The notes beneath the pieces are model-generated. The model made no database searches and was not told where the DNA came from. It was given only the letters and a program-made list of their open reading frames with translations. Positions 43,301 through 58,300 of a stretch of 64,000 bases of DNA are shown here, piece after piece; positions within the stretch are counted from its first letter, which is position 1; each line of letters opens with the position of its first letter. The translations under genes were made by a program, and so were the position numbers. The stretch spans positions 8,862,689-8,926,688 of the forward strand of contig BTRK01000002.1 in assembly GCA_036245805.1 (NCBI GenBank). The letters are read 5' to 3'. The stretch is from Pristionchus mayeri. Its lineage: Eukaryota > Nematoda > Chromadorea > Rhabditida > Neodiplogasteridae.

Positions 43301-46300
43301 TCATCCGATACATACTCGAAATTGAGGATTGATCCAGACTCCTTGTGCTTGATGGTATGTTCATCTATGCCAACGTGGAAGACATCGTCATCATGCTCGC
43401 CAAGATTTTTGATCTTCGAGATTGACAAACAGTTCAATCTCACAATCTTATTCTCTTTAGTCGAATAGACATTCTGTAAACCAATAGATGTTGATCGTTA
43501 ACTACTTAAGAGGCCGGATCGGTAAGAATCGATCATAATGGCTACCCCCCGGACATGCGTCCTTCCGGAATGGGAACTGGGCGTCCATGCTTCAACCATG
43601 GATACCCCTTGGCTCCATGATACACCACATATAGGCTATTACTCGATTCCGCTTTTCAATGAGTAATTATAAGGTGCCAAAGTTGAAAAATCGGATTGTC
43701 ATATTTTTCGAAAGCGATGAGATAGACTCAAAATCTCTTTTGCGTTGTATTAGGGGTGACAAATAACCAAAAATGAACCACCCTGATCGAATTGGTATTT
43801 GTTGGAATCTTGATTTCATGTCCGAATTTTTCAGTTTTTCCAGGCTGAAAATTCATCACGGCAGGGGGGAGTATCTCACTATGTTTATAATGTAGCCCGA
43901 TGAATTCTACATTGACCTGTTTAAAAGTGAAAAGAAATGGACGTTTCCGTTTTCTTCATATCGAGGTCCGAACATGCCCTGACATTTCAGAATTATATGA
44001 AATCACTTTTACATCCTTCAAATGAACTGTTAAACGTGCTAATTTGGTGGATAAGGAATCTACAATAATATTAATTAATAATAATGCCCTGAAAATGTGA
44101 CTTTCGTTCATTCCGGAAAAGTCGATTTTCTCGAAATTTGAGCGATCTAAACTCAGTATTTTTCAAGCATACCGTGACGACTACTGAGTTATACATAAAG
44201 AAGGTTTCCAAATGAGTACTAAATTCGCAAAATATGACTTTTTTTATACTGTAGGAGTGTCTTTTATTCAGTCCAAAAGGCGAAATTGAGGGTGTCGAAC
44301 AAAATTTTTGGACTGAAATTTGAAGAAATCGATGGGTTACAGTCACTTTGAATTATTTTACATTCAGAATTGTAAAAGTCTGATCAAAAAATTGAAACAC
44401 TCCAAAGTTCATCAAAAATGTCTACTGAACTTAGATTTTTCCCATTGTTGACCTTCTTCAACTCAACATTTCATAAACATCAGCCCAGTTATTGACTATT
44501 AATCGGTAGTATAGGGACTGTTCATTAAATTATTATTTCAAAATGTCCCACCAATTCATTCGTTTTCATGATATTCCTTCACAAATATACGTAAAAACGG
44601 GGGCGAGATGAGATGATTCGACTCAATTTCCGCCATCAGAGAATCGGTATAAGCTAACACAACTATTTTTGGAAAGAATATATAAAGTGCAATTAATTGC
44701 GGGTTTTGCATGTAAAGTTTCGGACATTTCTGTAGAATCATCTCATCTCGCCCACGTTTTTACGTAGATTTGGGAAGGATTATCACGAAAACGAATGAAT
44801 TGGTGGGACTTTTAGAAGTAATATTTTAATAAACAGTTTATATACTACCGATTGGTAGTCAATAACTGGGCTGAAGTTTGTGAAATTTTGAGTTGAAGAC
44901 GGTCAAACATAGCAAGAATCGAAGTTCAGTAGACATTTTTATGAACTTTGTAGCGTTTAATTTTTCATATTTTCACAATTCTGAATGTAAAATAGCTCAA
45001 ATTGACTAAAACCCATCGAGTTCTTCAAATTTCAGTCCAAAAATGTTGTTCGACACCCGCGATTTCGCGTTTTGGACAGAATAAAAGACAGTCCTACAGT
45101 TATGAAAAAAGCTATATTTTGCGAATTTATTACTCATATGGAAACGTACTTTATGATGTACTCAGTGGTCGTCGCGTTATGTTTGAAAATACTGAGTTTA
45201 GATCACTCAAATTTCGAGAAAACCGAAATCGAGAAAATCGACTTTTCCAGAATTAATGAAAGTTATATTCTCAGGGCACAATTCTTAATTAGTGTTATTA
45301 TAGATTCCTTCTCCACCAAATTAGCACGTTTAACAGTTCATTTGAAGGATATAAAAGTGATTTCACAGAATTCTGAAATGTCAGGGCATGCTCGGACCTC
45401 GATATGAAGAAAACGGAAACGTCCATTTTTTTCCGTTTTAAAAAGTTCGATGTAGAATTCATCGGGCTACATTATAGACATAGTGAGATACTCCCCCCTG
45501 CCGTGATGAATTTTCAGCCTGGAAAAACTGAAAAATTCGGACATGAAATCAAGATTCCAACCAATACCAATTCCATCAGGGTGGTTCATTTTTGGTTATT
45601 TGTCGCCCCTAATACAACGCAAAAGAGATTTTGAGTCTATCTCATCGCGTTCGAAAAAAATAAAAATCCGATTTTTCAAATTTGGCACCTTATAATTACT
45701 CATTGAAAAGCGGAATCGAGTAATAGTCTATATGTGGTGTATCATGGGGCCAAGGGGTATCCATGGTTGAAGCATGGACGCCCAGTTCCCATTCCGGAAG
45801 GACGAATGTCCGGGGGGTGGTCGACTCTTACCGATCCGGCCTCTTAAAAATTGTGGAACCAATTGATTCATATGAGATCCGTACCTCAAACGCCTTTGCA
45901 AGAGCCGAAGCCGTGTAGCATGCACCTTCAATCTTGATTTCAGCAGACTGGGATACAAGCCGTAGGATGACGTCCTCATCAATAACATGTCGTCTACAAG
46001 GAAACTGGCATTACATATACGTTACCGAGAAATTATGGATAAAGGTTCAGCCACATGATTTTACAGTCGAAAAACGATGACTACGCTACGTGGAGTAGTG
46101 CGATGAGGCCGACTACTGCTTGGATTACGTATCCGTGCTGTCTATAGTGTTTCTAGGGAGCTGAATCTTTCGCGACAGAGGTCACAACCAATTTTCGGAA
46201 GGCGGTGGGAGGCGATAGAGGGCTTGGTTTGCCCAGAGTGTCCGGGCAAATATGTATACTCACAACGGAAATTGTGCATTTGTCCATGCGCGGGAGCAAC

Positions 46301-49300
46301 ATGAGTATCTTCTTAGCCCCATCAATGTGCTCGTTGATGTTTCTCCAGACAATGGAAACTTTTTCGAGCCTCTTTCGACCATTCAAAAGGTGAGTGAAGA
46401 TGCTAAAATGTGTTAAATACATATTTTATTCTTTTAAAAATTCCGCGAACCTCCCAACATAATCTCCAATTAAAGTAATATCCAGTTCATCAAAACAGAT
46501 AGTGTTGAATATAATTTGAAGTTTGAGATCCATCACCTCACTTAGGGCACCCTATAAAAATTATGCATACATTTTCGAAGTGATTCTGAAGCAATCGTGC
46601 TTTGCAAACTACTGTAGCTTACCTCAAACGTCAGTTTTTGCGTGTAAGCGTTGTTGAAATATGATACAGCGTCATGCATTGAATGGGTGCGACCGAACCA
46701 ATTGATTTCATCGTCGCTGTAGCTGGAGATTCCGAAATCTCTCTGAATCAAGATATAACTTAATGCATAAACGTCAGTTAGGTACTTCAATATGCAATAT
46801 ATACAATATATGCACAATAGTGACTAATTATTAGATCCATATTCGTCTCAACAACTTCATTATTAGTAGTAATAATATATATTTTGTCTCCAATTTCATG
46901 AAAGAAAATCTGGATCCCTCTTTTCAATAGTTCCTTTGTCGTTCATTCGTAATATCGTTTTGTGATGATTATTTTTTCCTCTATAATCTTACTATCCGTT
47001 AATTGAACTCCCGATAAAAATATTATTATTCATATCACACCGTGTTCACGAATACGGAAGAGAATCTTCGATATATCTGAGTTTTCTCGTTTAGTCCATT
47101 CAGACGTTCGTTTATAGCGCCAAGTTCCTTGCAATCTTTAGTGCCCATCTTTTCCATCACTTTGGAAATTATCTCATTGGGATGATCGAGAATCAGAAGC
47201 TGCAAAAGAGCACCATCGTTTAATATCTTTAATGTTTAAAGTAATGACAATTGTTCATAAAACAATCAATAATCGTACCGGTGAAGCTGTTCTAGCTCGC
47301 TTTGCGAATTCGTAGTAAGGACGGCTCAACGACATGCCGAAGTGCTCTGAAACAATAATGAGACATTTATTGCATTATTGGGGGTTGCTGGAAGAAGCGA
47401 GAAAATATGTTGATATGCAAAAAAGTTAAAATAATATATACATATCAATGCATCACAATGTAAATATTACAAGTCTCGCGTATCGAATGATGCTCACTGC
47501 TAGAGTTAGACTTTCGGGCACTGGACGCATCCGACGAAATCGACCAACTCCGAAATGACCAGCAACCAGCACAGCCAGAGGGAGTCTTGATTTTGTACAC
47601 TCTCTCGTTTGTCAGAGATAGAGAGAGAGCATGTAAAATTAAGGCAGCCAGATGATTATTCGTTGCAAAGGATATTGCCACACAATCGATTGAATTTCTG
47701 CATGTTTAGCATTTTGAATAGGAACTTTAATAAGTAAGTAAGGTCAAAGCATCGCGCGACATTCGCATCCACTGAATACGAGATGCGTGGACATGGATCC
47801 TTCGCGATTCGCTTCTCCCCTCTGGCAATGCCCCGATTCGACGCGTCATTGCTCTCTCTCTCTCTCTCTCTCTCTCCTTCTAGCCTCTCCTCTCTATTTA
47901 ACCTGATCAGATGCGTCTAGTCTGACTTTCCATTCTGCTAGTTAACAGTAGATTGGTTCTATCCGCGTATCGTTATTATTTGTTCATATTTGCATTTAAA
48001 ATGTCGCATTTTCGAATTCGTCATGAGTGTAACAAGTTTAAATTAAATGCAAAAATAGTGAAACAACTGATATTCTTTGAGGAACTTCATGCACATAATT
48101 CGTTCCAATCCCCGAGAAGTACATACGGCTCCGGTAGCATCACCGGTAAGCAATACACATGATTACCAACGATATGACAGATCGAATGTGAATATCTTTT
48201 TTTTTCAGTTTCCACTTCTCTGCCTTCCAAATGAAATCGCAACTAAAGTGATTCGCAAACTAAACCTGAACGATCGCATGAACCTTGCTGAAATCAATGA
48301 TCGTTTGAATGGATTGGAGAAGAAGGCTGGATTTCGCAGTTTCGAATTAATCGAGTTGGTAAGAAATTTGTAAGTGGTTTTACTGAATATATGGAAAAAG
48401 AAGAAGAATATAACAATTAGGCTATGTTTATGCTATTTTGCAGACATCTTGCGGAATCTTCGCTTTCGACGGCAAGACATCTGCTCATTTAAATGAAAAG
48501 ACTCCGATTCACGAAGTTACTGCGTTCTTTGACCACGCTACTACCCAAACTTTGCTGATAGAGGCATGTTTTTTTGGAAAAAAAATGCGATATGAATTGA
48601 TACTACGAGCTTTTCAGAGTAAACATTTTATGGAAGAAGAAAATCTCCAAGTTGTGTTCAAATCCCTTCACCATGATCATGGTAATATTCGCCAGTAACG
48701 ATTCGGGAAGGTGCGTAAATATACTACGTGTATGATGATTTGCGCAAAGAAAATATGTTTCAGGTCTCTCAACCAGCTTGTTCGAGGTCGTGAAGGAGTA
48801 GACGAAGTCTACATCGAATGGGAAGCGCTCGAAAACCGAGATGTCGAAAGAGCAAGAACAATTCTCTCCAAGTTGCCATCCCTGCATAAAATCACCATTG
48901 CGGCTCCGGTAAGTTAGGCCGTTTGGTTTGTAGTCGTGTTATGTGTCACTGTAAAGTCGCGAATCAGAATATGGAAAATGTTTAGCTAAATAATGCAATA
49001 ACTGAAATTGCACTTGTTGAACTGCAGAAACAACCGGAGCTGATCAATTCTGATTTGTTTTTTCACCTCTTTTCGAAGTTCGCAGAAATCGATATGCAAA
49101 CCAAGTATGACATCGATTCGGAAGAAATTGCAAGAGTGTTTGAGGTATACAATTATGTTATTTTATAACTGTTTTTTTAAATTTATTTTTTTTATTTGAA
49201 AATTCATTCAGGCGGTTTGCAAGTCCGAACATCGGAAGATTTCGTTCAAGCTCATTTCCTTTTATTACTTGTACCGGTTCATGGATCAACTCAATTCTGC

Positions 49301-52300
49301 CTTTTACTCAATTAATCTTGTGGATTGCCAGACTACGATTATTAAACACCTCGACTCTTGTGCTACCCTTACCTATCGTCGTCTATGTGCCGATAGGGCT
49401 GAAATGTGCGTGCAATCTGCGAAAAAAATAGTGTGTATTTATTAGTCAGTATACATGAAATGCACCACTAATGCGAAGAATCGTCACTTTGTCCAACCAA
49501 TATTTCCCCCAACGGCTTCTACTCCTGTAAACTTGCGCTTCTCTCTTTCTCATACTAAACTTTAGCATAAATTGTGCCTTGATAAATTATTTTTCAAAGT
49601 TAAAAGTGATACTTGTATATTACTTTTTTTTACAGAAAGCTTCGCATTACCAGGTCTGTTTCATTGATTGTAAGAAAATGATATTCAAAAAAACCCTGGT
49701 ATGAGTATATGTGATATGTAGTGTATCTTTTATCTTACTTATCAATTGCGAATCCTTAATGAAATGTTGATTTCAGATATACTTTTCCTTCATAAATCTG
49801 TTCATGGATATTACTCTTATGACCACTCTTCTCTCTATAATATCACCCCAATATTGCGCAATCTTCGAAGGACGCATTCTCTGCGCGTGTCTTTGCCTTT
49901 TGCGCCTCCAAGGTCTCACTCCAGTTTCGTAACTAGGACTATAGACAGATGGAATGCGCTTTCTTCTGAAATCGTTACAAGCTCGCCTAAACGTTCCGTT
50001 CCCATATTCTTTCATTATCAACAATCGAATTCACTTCTGAGTCGCTTTTGCGACTGTGACCCTACCTGCTGCCCCCCAAGCCCGAATCTCCCAATCCTCA
50101 ACGACTCTTTCCCTCCTTGTCATCAAGCTAATTCCCCCCATATTGGACTCTACGTAGTTAGTGTCCCTGGAGACGTTGGACTCGAGGTGACCCCGTATAT
50201 AAACTACATCCACGGCAAGATACAGAAAATGTTCCGTTCAATTATTACGGCTGAACAAACTATTTCGTAAAAAAATGAAAGTCAACACTTTATCATGAAT
50301 ATGAAAAACGAGCAACAACATAAACGAAGTCCTAGCGGAAAACAGACATTGAATAAGTCAGTTGGGAGCTGAATATTTGAATGACTGGAGATAGTGCTAG
50401 CGACAAATGAGTAACATAACATTAACTAGCCTATCATATAAACATAGACAATGAATTTGGGGTGAATCCCAAGAATTTCATTTCGACGAACTCAAGTAAA
50501 CGTTCATGAATAGCATGTAGTCTCCATTTCTCTCGAACGTTAGGATCGATCCAGACTTGATGTGCTTGACCATCATTTTCTGCTGGTTAACTTGAAACTC
50601 ATCCGATTCGTATTGTCGGAGAAGTTGATCAATCTTCGACTTTCGGAATCCATTAAATGTTACCATCTTTTCCTTTTGAGACATGCAGATTATCTGAAAA
50701 TTATTATTGTTAACGTGAATTAATTGAAAGTATAGGGAAAACATGATATGAGGTGTCAGTCTGAATAAGCGGGGACCGTTTCAGACAGAAAATCTTCAAA
50801 AGCTGCTAATGCAAGCAGTCCCGAAAAGATCAGTAATTCATACCTCGAACGTTTTAACAATAACGGATTCCGGATAGCATGCCCATGCAAATTCGAGTTT
50901 ACTAGACTTTGATAGGAGATTTAAAGCGACATCTTCGTCGAAAGTTGATCCCGGCTGATATGAAACGATTGTCTGGTTTTTGGGATGTGGGTAGGGTGAG
51001 AGCTATGTCGTCATGCCGCCTGTGATATATCAAATACGGCCTGACGTCATAGTTCTCCCTAGTGGATTTTTTGGAAACATTGAGTACTCACAATATCAAC
51101 GAAGCATTTGCCCATACAGGGAAGTAGCTTGATCATATTCTTTACTTCATCTTTCTGATAGTTGCGATCAGTTGTTATGTTAACTTCCACGATCCTTCAC
51201 GATCATGTAAAAGTTGAGTAAAGATACTGGAATAATTATGATTTATTAACAAATTTTCATAATATTTGACTCTTTTAGACGGTTGCATATATTACACCGA
51301 AAGCAAGGACAGATTGGTGAGTGTTTGAGCAAGATATATCTATATATCTATATATATATCTACCTCGAAAGGTTATTCAAACACAATTCTGATGTTTCAT
51401 GTGTTATTGTGAATTGCTGAAATATTTCAAAACACCTCTTATTTTCCTGTTGCGATTCGTATTTCCAAAACCACAACGATTACAATGGCTGTCTTTAGTA
51501 GACATGAAAATTTAACACACTCAGAATTCCTTTATCTAGCCTATATCTTCGCAGTATTTCCTTGTTAAATAATATTTTGATTTTTTTTTAAATTCACGAA
51601 CCTCCCGAAATATTCGCCGGACATCGTGATCTTCAAACGGTCGAAACAGAGAGTCTTGAAGATAGATTACAGTATCTCGTCTGGTTCTCTATTCAGATTT
51701 CCCTAGAAAATCAATGAATACAGAAAATCGGCAAATGTTTTGACAATTGCGATAACTGTTGGTTTTTACCTCAATCTCCAAAGTATGCGTGTAGGCGTTT
51801 TCGAAAAATGCTGTGATTTCATGGAGTGATCGCGTATCATCAAAGTAATCGCGCATGGTGTTCAAGCCTTCATTCGTGGCGTAAACACAGTCAGAAGACG
51901 CCGTAATAAAAAATCTTTCCTGAATGATTCTGAATGTTGCTACCATCCGATATTGGGAGCTGTATCTTTGAGAACTGGGCTTTTCGTTACACTACAGATT
52001 GTGTAAATAAAATCATCGCTGAGCTCAAAAAAAGCATTAAAATGGTCAGTTCTAAAATGATACATGCCTAATATGGTTGCATCTCAATTCTTTTTCGAAA
52101 CGAGCTGAAACTTCAAACATTACCAAATATTAGGTTGCTGCGAATGTTTGTTTCCAAGACATTTTTCAAAAAAATCTTAACATTTGCCAAAAACTACTCT
52201 GGTATTATTTGATGCAGCGTTGGTATACCACAACCATTAGCTTATATCAAATGTGTTTGAAGTCGATCATCGGAAAAATAATGCTAACCTAAAATTTGCA

Positions 52301-55300
52301 AAAACTTATGTTTGGGTAGTCGAAAACAACCATCTTAAAATTTTAATGAACGTCATCCCACTGTCGATCTTTTGTATAGTATAAATCCACTAATATAATA
52401 GCAAACCCCATTTAAGTATTGCTCAAGAGCGAATCAAGATAGAAACTACGGAAATAATTTCGGAGAACAACTTTTGCATCAACCTGATAAACCCTGAATA
52501 ATTGAACATACCGTATTAACAATGACTTTCTTGAATCGTCGATAGTTCTTAATATTATTATTCAGTACACTCAGTCGTTCGTTGATTGCACCAAGGTCCG
52601 TGCGATCTTATGTGCTCATCTTCTTAATCACCTTTGTAATGATTTCATTTGGAAGCTTGAGGAAAGGAAACTGCAAATGCAAAGTTTGCCTAACGATATG
52701 AGTGCATTTTTGAGTATCTAGACTTATATGCAAGTAATAATGTTAGACACATATTGGTTAGCGCTATATGAATTTGATCAGGATGTTATCTGTATGTGTT
52801 TTGTGCAATAATTAATCATTATTTAATAGTACCGGTGTTTCGTTTGGAACTCGATGACTGCTCCAACGGATAGGTTGGCTTCCGAACATGATGTACGAAT
52901 AGGATATTGTACATTATATTAGATTCAACTAAATTAGCACGAATCATAACATGAAAATCGGATTTTGAGACTGCGGTAGGTTTTTCTCAGCTGCAGCACG
53001 TTTTCACAGAACGGGACCACGTTTTTATTTATTCATTTAATGGGGCCGATAATGTGATGAAGAAAATTTTCATGTTTGCTAATGGAGGGTACGTTTTTTG
53101 ACATGTCGATATCTACATACTTTTCGATCTATGTTTATAAAAGTTTTAAAAAACCCTAAAACTTGCATTGTTCAGTAATCATAACTTACATTTGCAGCTT
53201 CCTTTCCTCGATCTTCCAAATGAAATCATTACAAAAATGATTGAGAAGATAAGCATAATTGATCGCAAGAAACTTGGTGCAATAAACAAACGGCTGAGTG
53301 GACTGGAGCAGAATACTAAGATATATCGCCGATTCAACAAAATCTCAGTCAATACGGTATGCAAATCTCTTTTCTTTATTATGATTGCTCATCACACTTT
53401 CCAAATGTACCTTGATATTTGCATTATCACGGATATCCGTAGAGTGCTGACCCCAAAAATATGTAGTTCAGATATCAAAAGCAGTAACTTTAACTTTGAA
53501 ATGCGACCATGATATCAAATGGTTTGGTTTATACTAATGTGTGATAGAAAGAGTATCCAATCACTCAACGAATATAGGAAACAGTATGAAAAGATCTTGA
53601 GAATAAAAGACGGCGTATGCTTAAAACGAAAATTGGAAAATCGGGCAAAACTTTTGTTACAACCTGATATAAAGAAATTGTAATAATCGTATTTCACTTG
53701 TAATAGTTGGCTGGACAGTAGAAGCGAATACGCAGTTTATCGAACGTTACGGTCGCGAGCAAAGCCGAAGTGAAACGAAGCTCATTTTCGATTAAATTAG
53801 CACATTTGATCTGAAAAAAAAGTTATCGGAAATTGTTCACAAGTAGCCACATCTTACATCTAAATGTAGAACAGCCGTATTGGAATTTCTGAAAAGAGTG
53901 TAGGTTGATTTATGTTGGGGTGTTTGGGTGATTCCAGCAAATCGATATTTCACTTCTGCTGCGTTTACCGTGATTGCGGCACCGTTCGAATCCTCAAATA
54001 TATTTCCAATGTATATCACGCGATATGAGTTTGAAAAACGTGTACAACCTTAATAATGTATATCCTTGAAAAAGTTTTGCCTCCTAAATCAAAGTCCAAC
54101 TCTCTGAATCTTCGGCATGTCATTCCTAGCGGTGCTGAAATAAATTCTTAAATGAAAATAGTGCCGCAATAATATGATCTTAAAGTGCGCATTTGAGCGT
54201 AAAATTAACGGATTGTATCGAAAATAGTTCTCAATTCGAGTAATGGCATAATTCAAGAGTTCGAGAAACGATACCACACTCTCTTCATTCTGCACACTCT
54301 CTCGTCACTCGACCGGTCTAGAATGTGAAAAATTAAGAGAGCGTGGTATCGTTTATCGAACTCTAATTCTCAGCTCCCCCACGATCGATCGGGATGCGAG
54401 AGAATATTCCGACATTCAATCTCTAGTATCCAACATATGCGGGTACCGTGTACCTCGTTCTTCCATCGTCAACTGCTTGAACACCAACTGGAGTAACTCG
54501 TTTGGTAGATCGAATATCATTATTTTGCAGCTTTGGTTAGCGAGAGAAAGGGCAAAATCCCTAGACACTACTTCCTGCAGACATTTGGGAAATATTCAGA
54601 ATATGGAATGGCATTATTAGAGGCTAGGGTTCTCTTATTGGACAATTGTTGTACCATTTTCAGAAATGCTTCATGGGCGCTATAAGGGTCATATGTATAG
54701 TGCACGCGAAACATATGTGAAAATGATACACAAATTTTCGAATAAGGGATCCTTATTAAAGGCTTCTACCGCGTGTACTATATCTTTGTAAAATGAGAGT
54801 GTACGAAAGTGAGCAGAACCTTCTCTTTTTGCAGCTAGACTTACTGCAATTTCTCTGTTGGAGATATAAACATGTCGCACCGCATACCTGACCCGTGCTT
54901 TTTGAAGAGTGTGGCATGACGATATATAATCCCGTAAAATTATGAACTAATAATGATTGTTGATAGGAAAAGAAGACCAGACCACAACACAAAAGACGCC
55001 ATTGGGTGTTTGCCAATATGGTCAAGTGCTTTATAAGAGAGTGTACGGGGTCCTATTTATAAAACTACGCCTTCAAATTTCGAGTAAGCGCATGAGACTA
55101 GGAGATCATATATGAAAGCAGAGTGTGCGATATGCTTTACTGCAGAAGGTGGAAAAGCAAGTGACGTCCAGAGGTTGTCATCAGTCACTGATAACCTCAG
55201 TAATATCTGTTGTACCTTCTGCGTAGACCAGAATTAATTTATCAACTTGATATATCATGTAGACAACGATTTGACATCTTCATACAAAACATATCACAAT

Positions 55301-58300
55301 ATGTGTTTTTCAAATTAATAATGTTGTATTGTGAGAACGTGAATATGTATGAATTACGTGAATAATGAGAAGGAGCTAAATATTAGTGAAAATTTGCGAA
55401 AATCTGAATTAAGGTCTCTTGAACATCATAATATTGCTCGCGCGTCCGTTGTGGTTTACGATTAAAACCGATTTTCTAGCGTTATCTGCATGATAAATAA
55501 CATTCTCGTGAAGAGTCATGCGACCAGGAAGTGATTTAGCTGTTTCCAGTGGCACATCGAATGATACACACTTATTTTCCAGATTGGAGCTGCAAATGAT
55601 CTGCACAAAGCAATTATCATTCAAAAACATATATTTTTTCATTTATTCTCAAATTTCATCGTATAACTTCGTGTAGCTTAATTTACATACATAATTATTT
55701 TTCACTTGGGTCAGTGCCATATTTTGCTAATTATCGTACTATAGTGTGCAATTTAAGTGGTCTTCTCGTCATTGTCCACACTATCTAAACCAGTTGATCG
55801 ACGAGAGTGTGCAATATGAAGTATGCGAGAGAATCGGGGCGATTCTCTGGCTCTGTGTGTAGTGCAATTGCGAGGGATCACGAAATAAATATAGATTTAT
55901 TACGAAATTACACTAAACGGGGAATGGTGGAAGTTAGATAAGGGAAGGGAAGGATCAGTCTAGTGGGTGCTCGTCACTTGAATCTGCTCAAGTGAGAGCG
56001 GAGGGTCGATAGCAGGCTAGTGGCTAATCGACCGGGTGGGAAAGGAAAGGACTGTGAGGTCTCTAAGGCGATTCCAAACAGTGATGGGATGATTGCGCGT
56101 GGCAATGGCACGAAACAATCGGGAGAGGCGTTGGATTTGTCCAACAGTGAGAGAATGGCCTCAACAGTGAGCTAGGGCACTGTGAGGTTGCGGGCTGAGT
56201 TCCAAGTGAGGAAATACTGAGACGGCCGCTCAGTAAAGTAGAGAGAAGTTGAACTGAAGTAGGGAAAAAGTAAAGGACAAGTCATCGCGAAAAGACATTT
56301 CACCACTTTGAATGATGCTCATGGAAGCAGTACATTACGGTAGCGAACGCCGAGACGCGGGCTTTCAAATGGAAAACGGACCAGTGTGATACCGTATGAC
56401 GGTGACTCAACTGATCGAGAAGTGGATTTATTTTATGAAATAAATTATTAAAGTGATTGATTATTGATTTATATTGCGGTAGTGGATGAAATCCGCTACA
56501 CTCGGGGGGAGCGAGAGCGGAGGAAGGGAAGGGTAGAGTGGGTAGTGTGGTGTGAATGAGAAGGATGATAGTGATTGGTGCTACATGGAGCTGAAAAGGG
56601 GGGAAGAAACAATAAACGGAGGGAACGGAAGTACAAGAAACGGGGGACAACATTTGAAAACAAGGCTACAGAGTGCCAATCTGGCCGAATGTATCAAATG
56701 GGTTCTCCGGGGCTCCATTCGGGGAGGTCGAATCTTGCAGTCTTTCGTGTGCAGCGGGACGAGGTTGCGGCGGCGGATGGCAGTGGTGTGATGTGGTTGC
56801 CATGATATGGTCAGACAGTGCGGTCTGCTTGTATTTTTCAAGCTTTTGATACATACAAGGGTGGTATGGCGTCGTTGTTCTCATCCAGCCTAGTACCGTC
56901 TGCCTGACTACAATCTTCTTACTCGCTCACTCAATCTGATTGATGCGAGCGAGTGTAGAACGAGTGGACCGAATGATCCGAAGATACTTTAGTAAGATGA
57001 AAAATTTGGGAAATCGTCTCGTCATTTCATACACTCTCCAGGCTGTAATGGGAAATGAACAGACAAGTACTTGAATTTCGAACTCGACGCATTTGTCGGA
57101 AAGGCCAAACGCTCTTCGTCTGGCTTTGTTAATGATGTGTCAGAAAGACGCCCAGTCAAACCAAAAACTCTTTAGCCAATTAGCGAAGTGATTATTCAAC
57201 ACACACCCAACAATCTGAGCTCAATCTCAGTCAACTCAAGGATAGTCACTGCACTCCCAGAGACTCCTCTCCATCTCTTGGACCACTGTCAGCAGAGACA
57301 TCAGCCCTCACGACCAGAGACAACTCGCACCCACGCCAAGCGCATTGCATGGCATCGCAAACTCCTCACTCACGGGGTCCCCTCACCAGACAGCTTTCCC
57401 CTTCTTCCCTCTTCGTCCCTCTCTCGAGGATCCCAGCGTGAGCACACACTGGAATTTTTCAGCCCTCGATCACAAAAGAGGAAGCTTGAAAAATACAAGC
57501 AGACCGCACTGTCTGACCATATCATGGCAACCACATCACACCACTGCCATCCGCCGCCGCAACCTCGTCCCGCTGCACACGAAAGACTGCAAGATTCGAC
57601 CTCCCCGAATGGAGCCCCGGAGAACCCATTTGATACATTCGGCCAGATTGGCACTCTGTAGCCTTGTTTTCAAATGTTGTCCCCCGTTTCTTGTACTTCC
57701 GTTCCCTCCGTTTATTGTTTCTTCCCCCCTTTTCAGCTCCATGTAGCACCAATCACTATCATCCTTCTCATTCACACCACACTACCCACTCTACCCTTCC
57801 CTTCCTCCGCTCTCGCTCCCCCCGAGTGTAGCGGATTTCATCCACTACCGCAATATAAATCAATAATCAATCACTTTAATAATTTATTTCATAAAATAAA
57901 TCCACTTCTCGATCAGTTGAGTCACCGTCATACGGTATCACACTGGTCCGTTTTCCATTTGAAAGCCCGCGTCTCGGCGTTCGCTACCGTAATGTACTGC
58001 TTCCATGAGCATCATTCAAAGTGGTGAAATGTCTTTTCGCGATGACTTGTCCTTTACTTTTTCCCTACTTCAGTTCAACTTCTCTCTACTTTACTGAGCG
58101 GCCGTCTCAGTATTTCCTCACTTGGAACTCAGCCCGCAACCTCACAGTGCCCTAGCTCACTGTTGAGGCCATTCTCTCACTGTTGGACAAATCCAACGCC
58201 TCTCCCGATTGTTTCGTGCCATTGCCACGCGCAATCATCCCATCACTGTTTGGAATCGCCTTAGAGACCTCACAGTCCCTTCCTTTCCCACCCGGTCGAT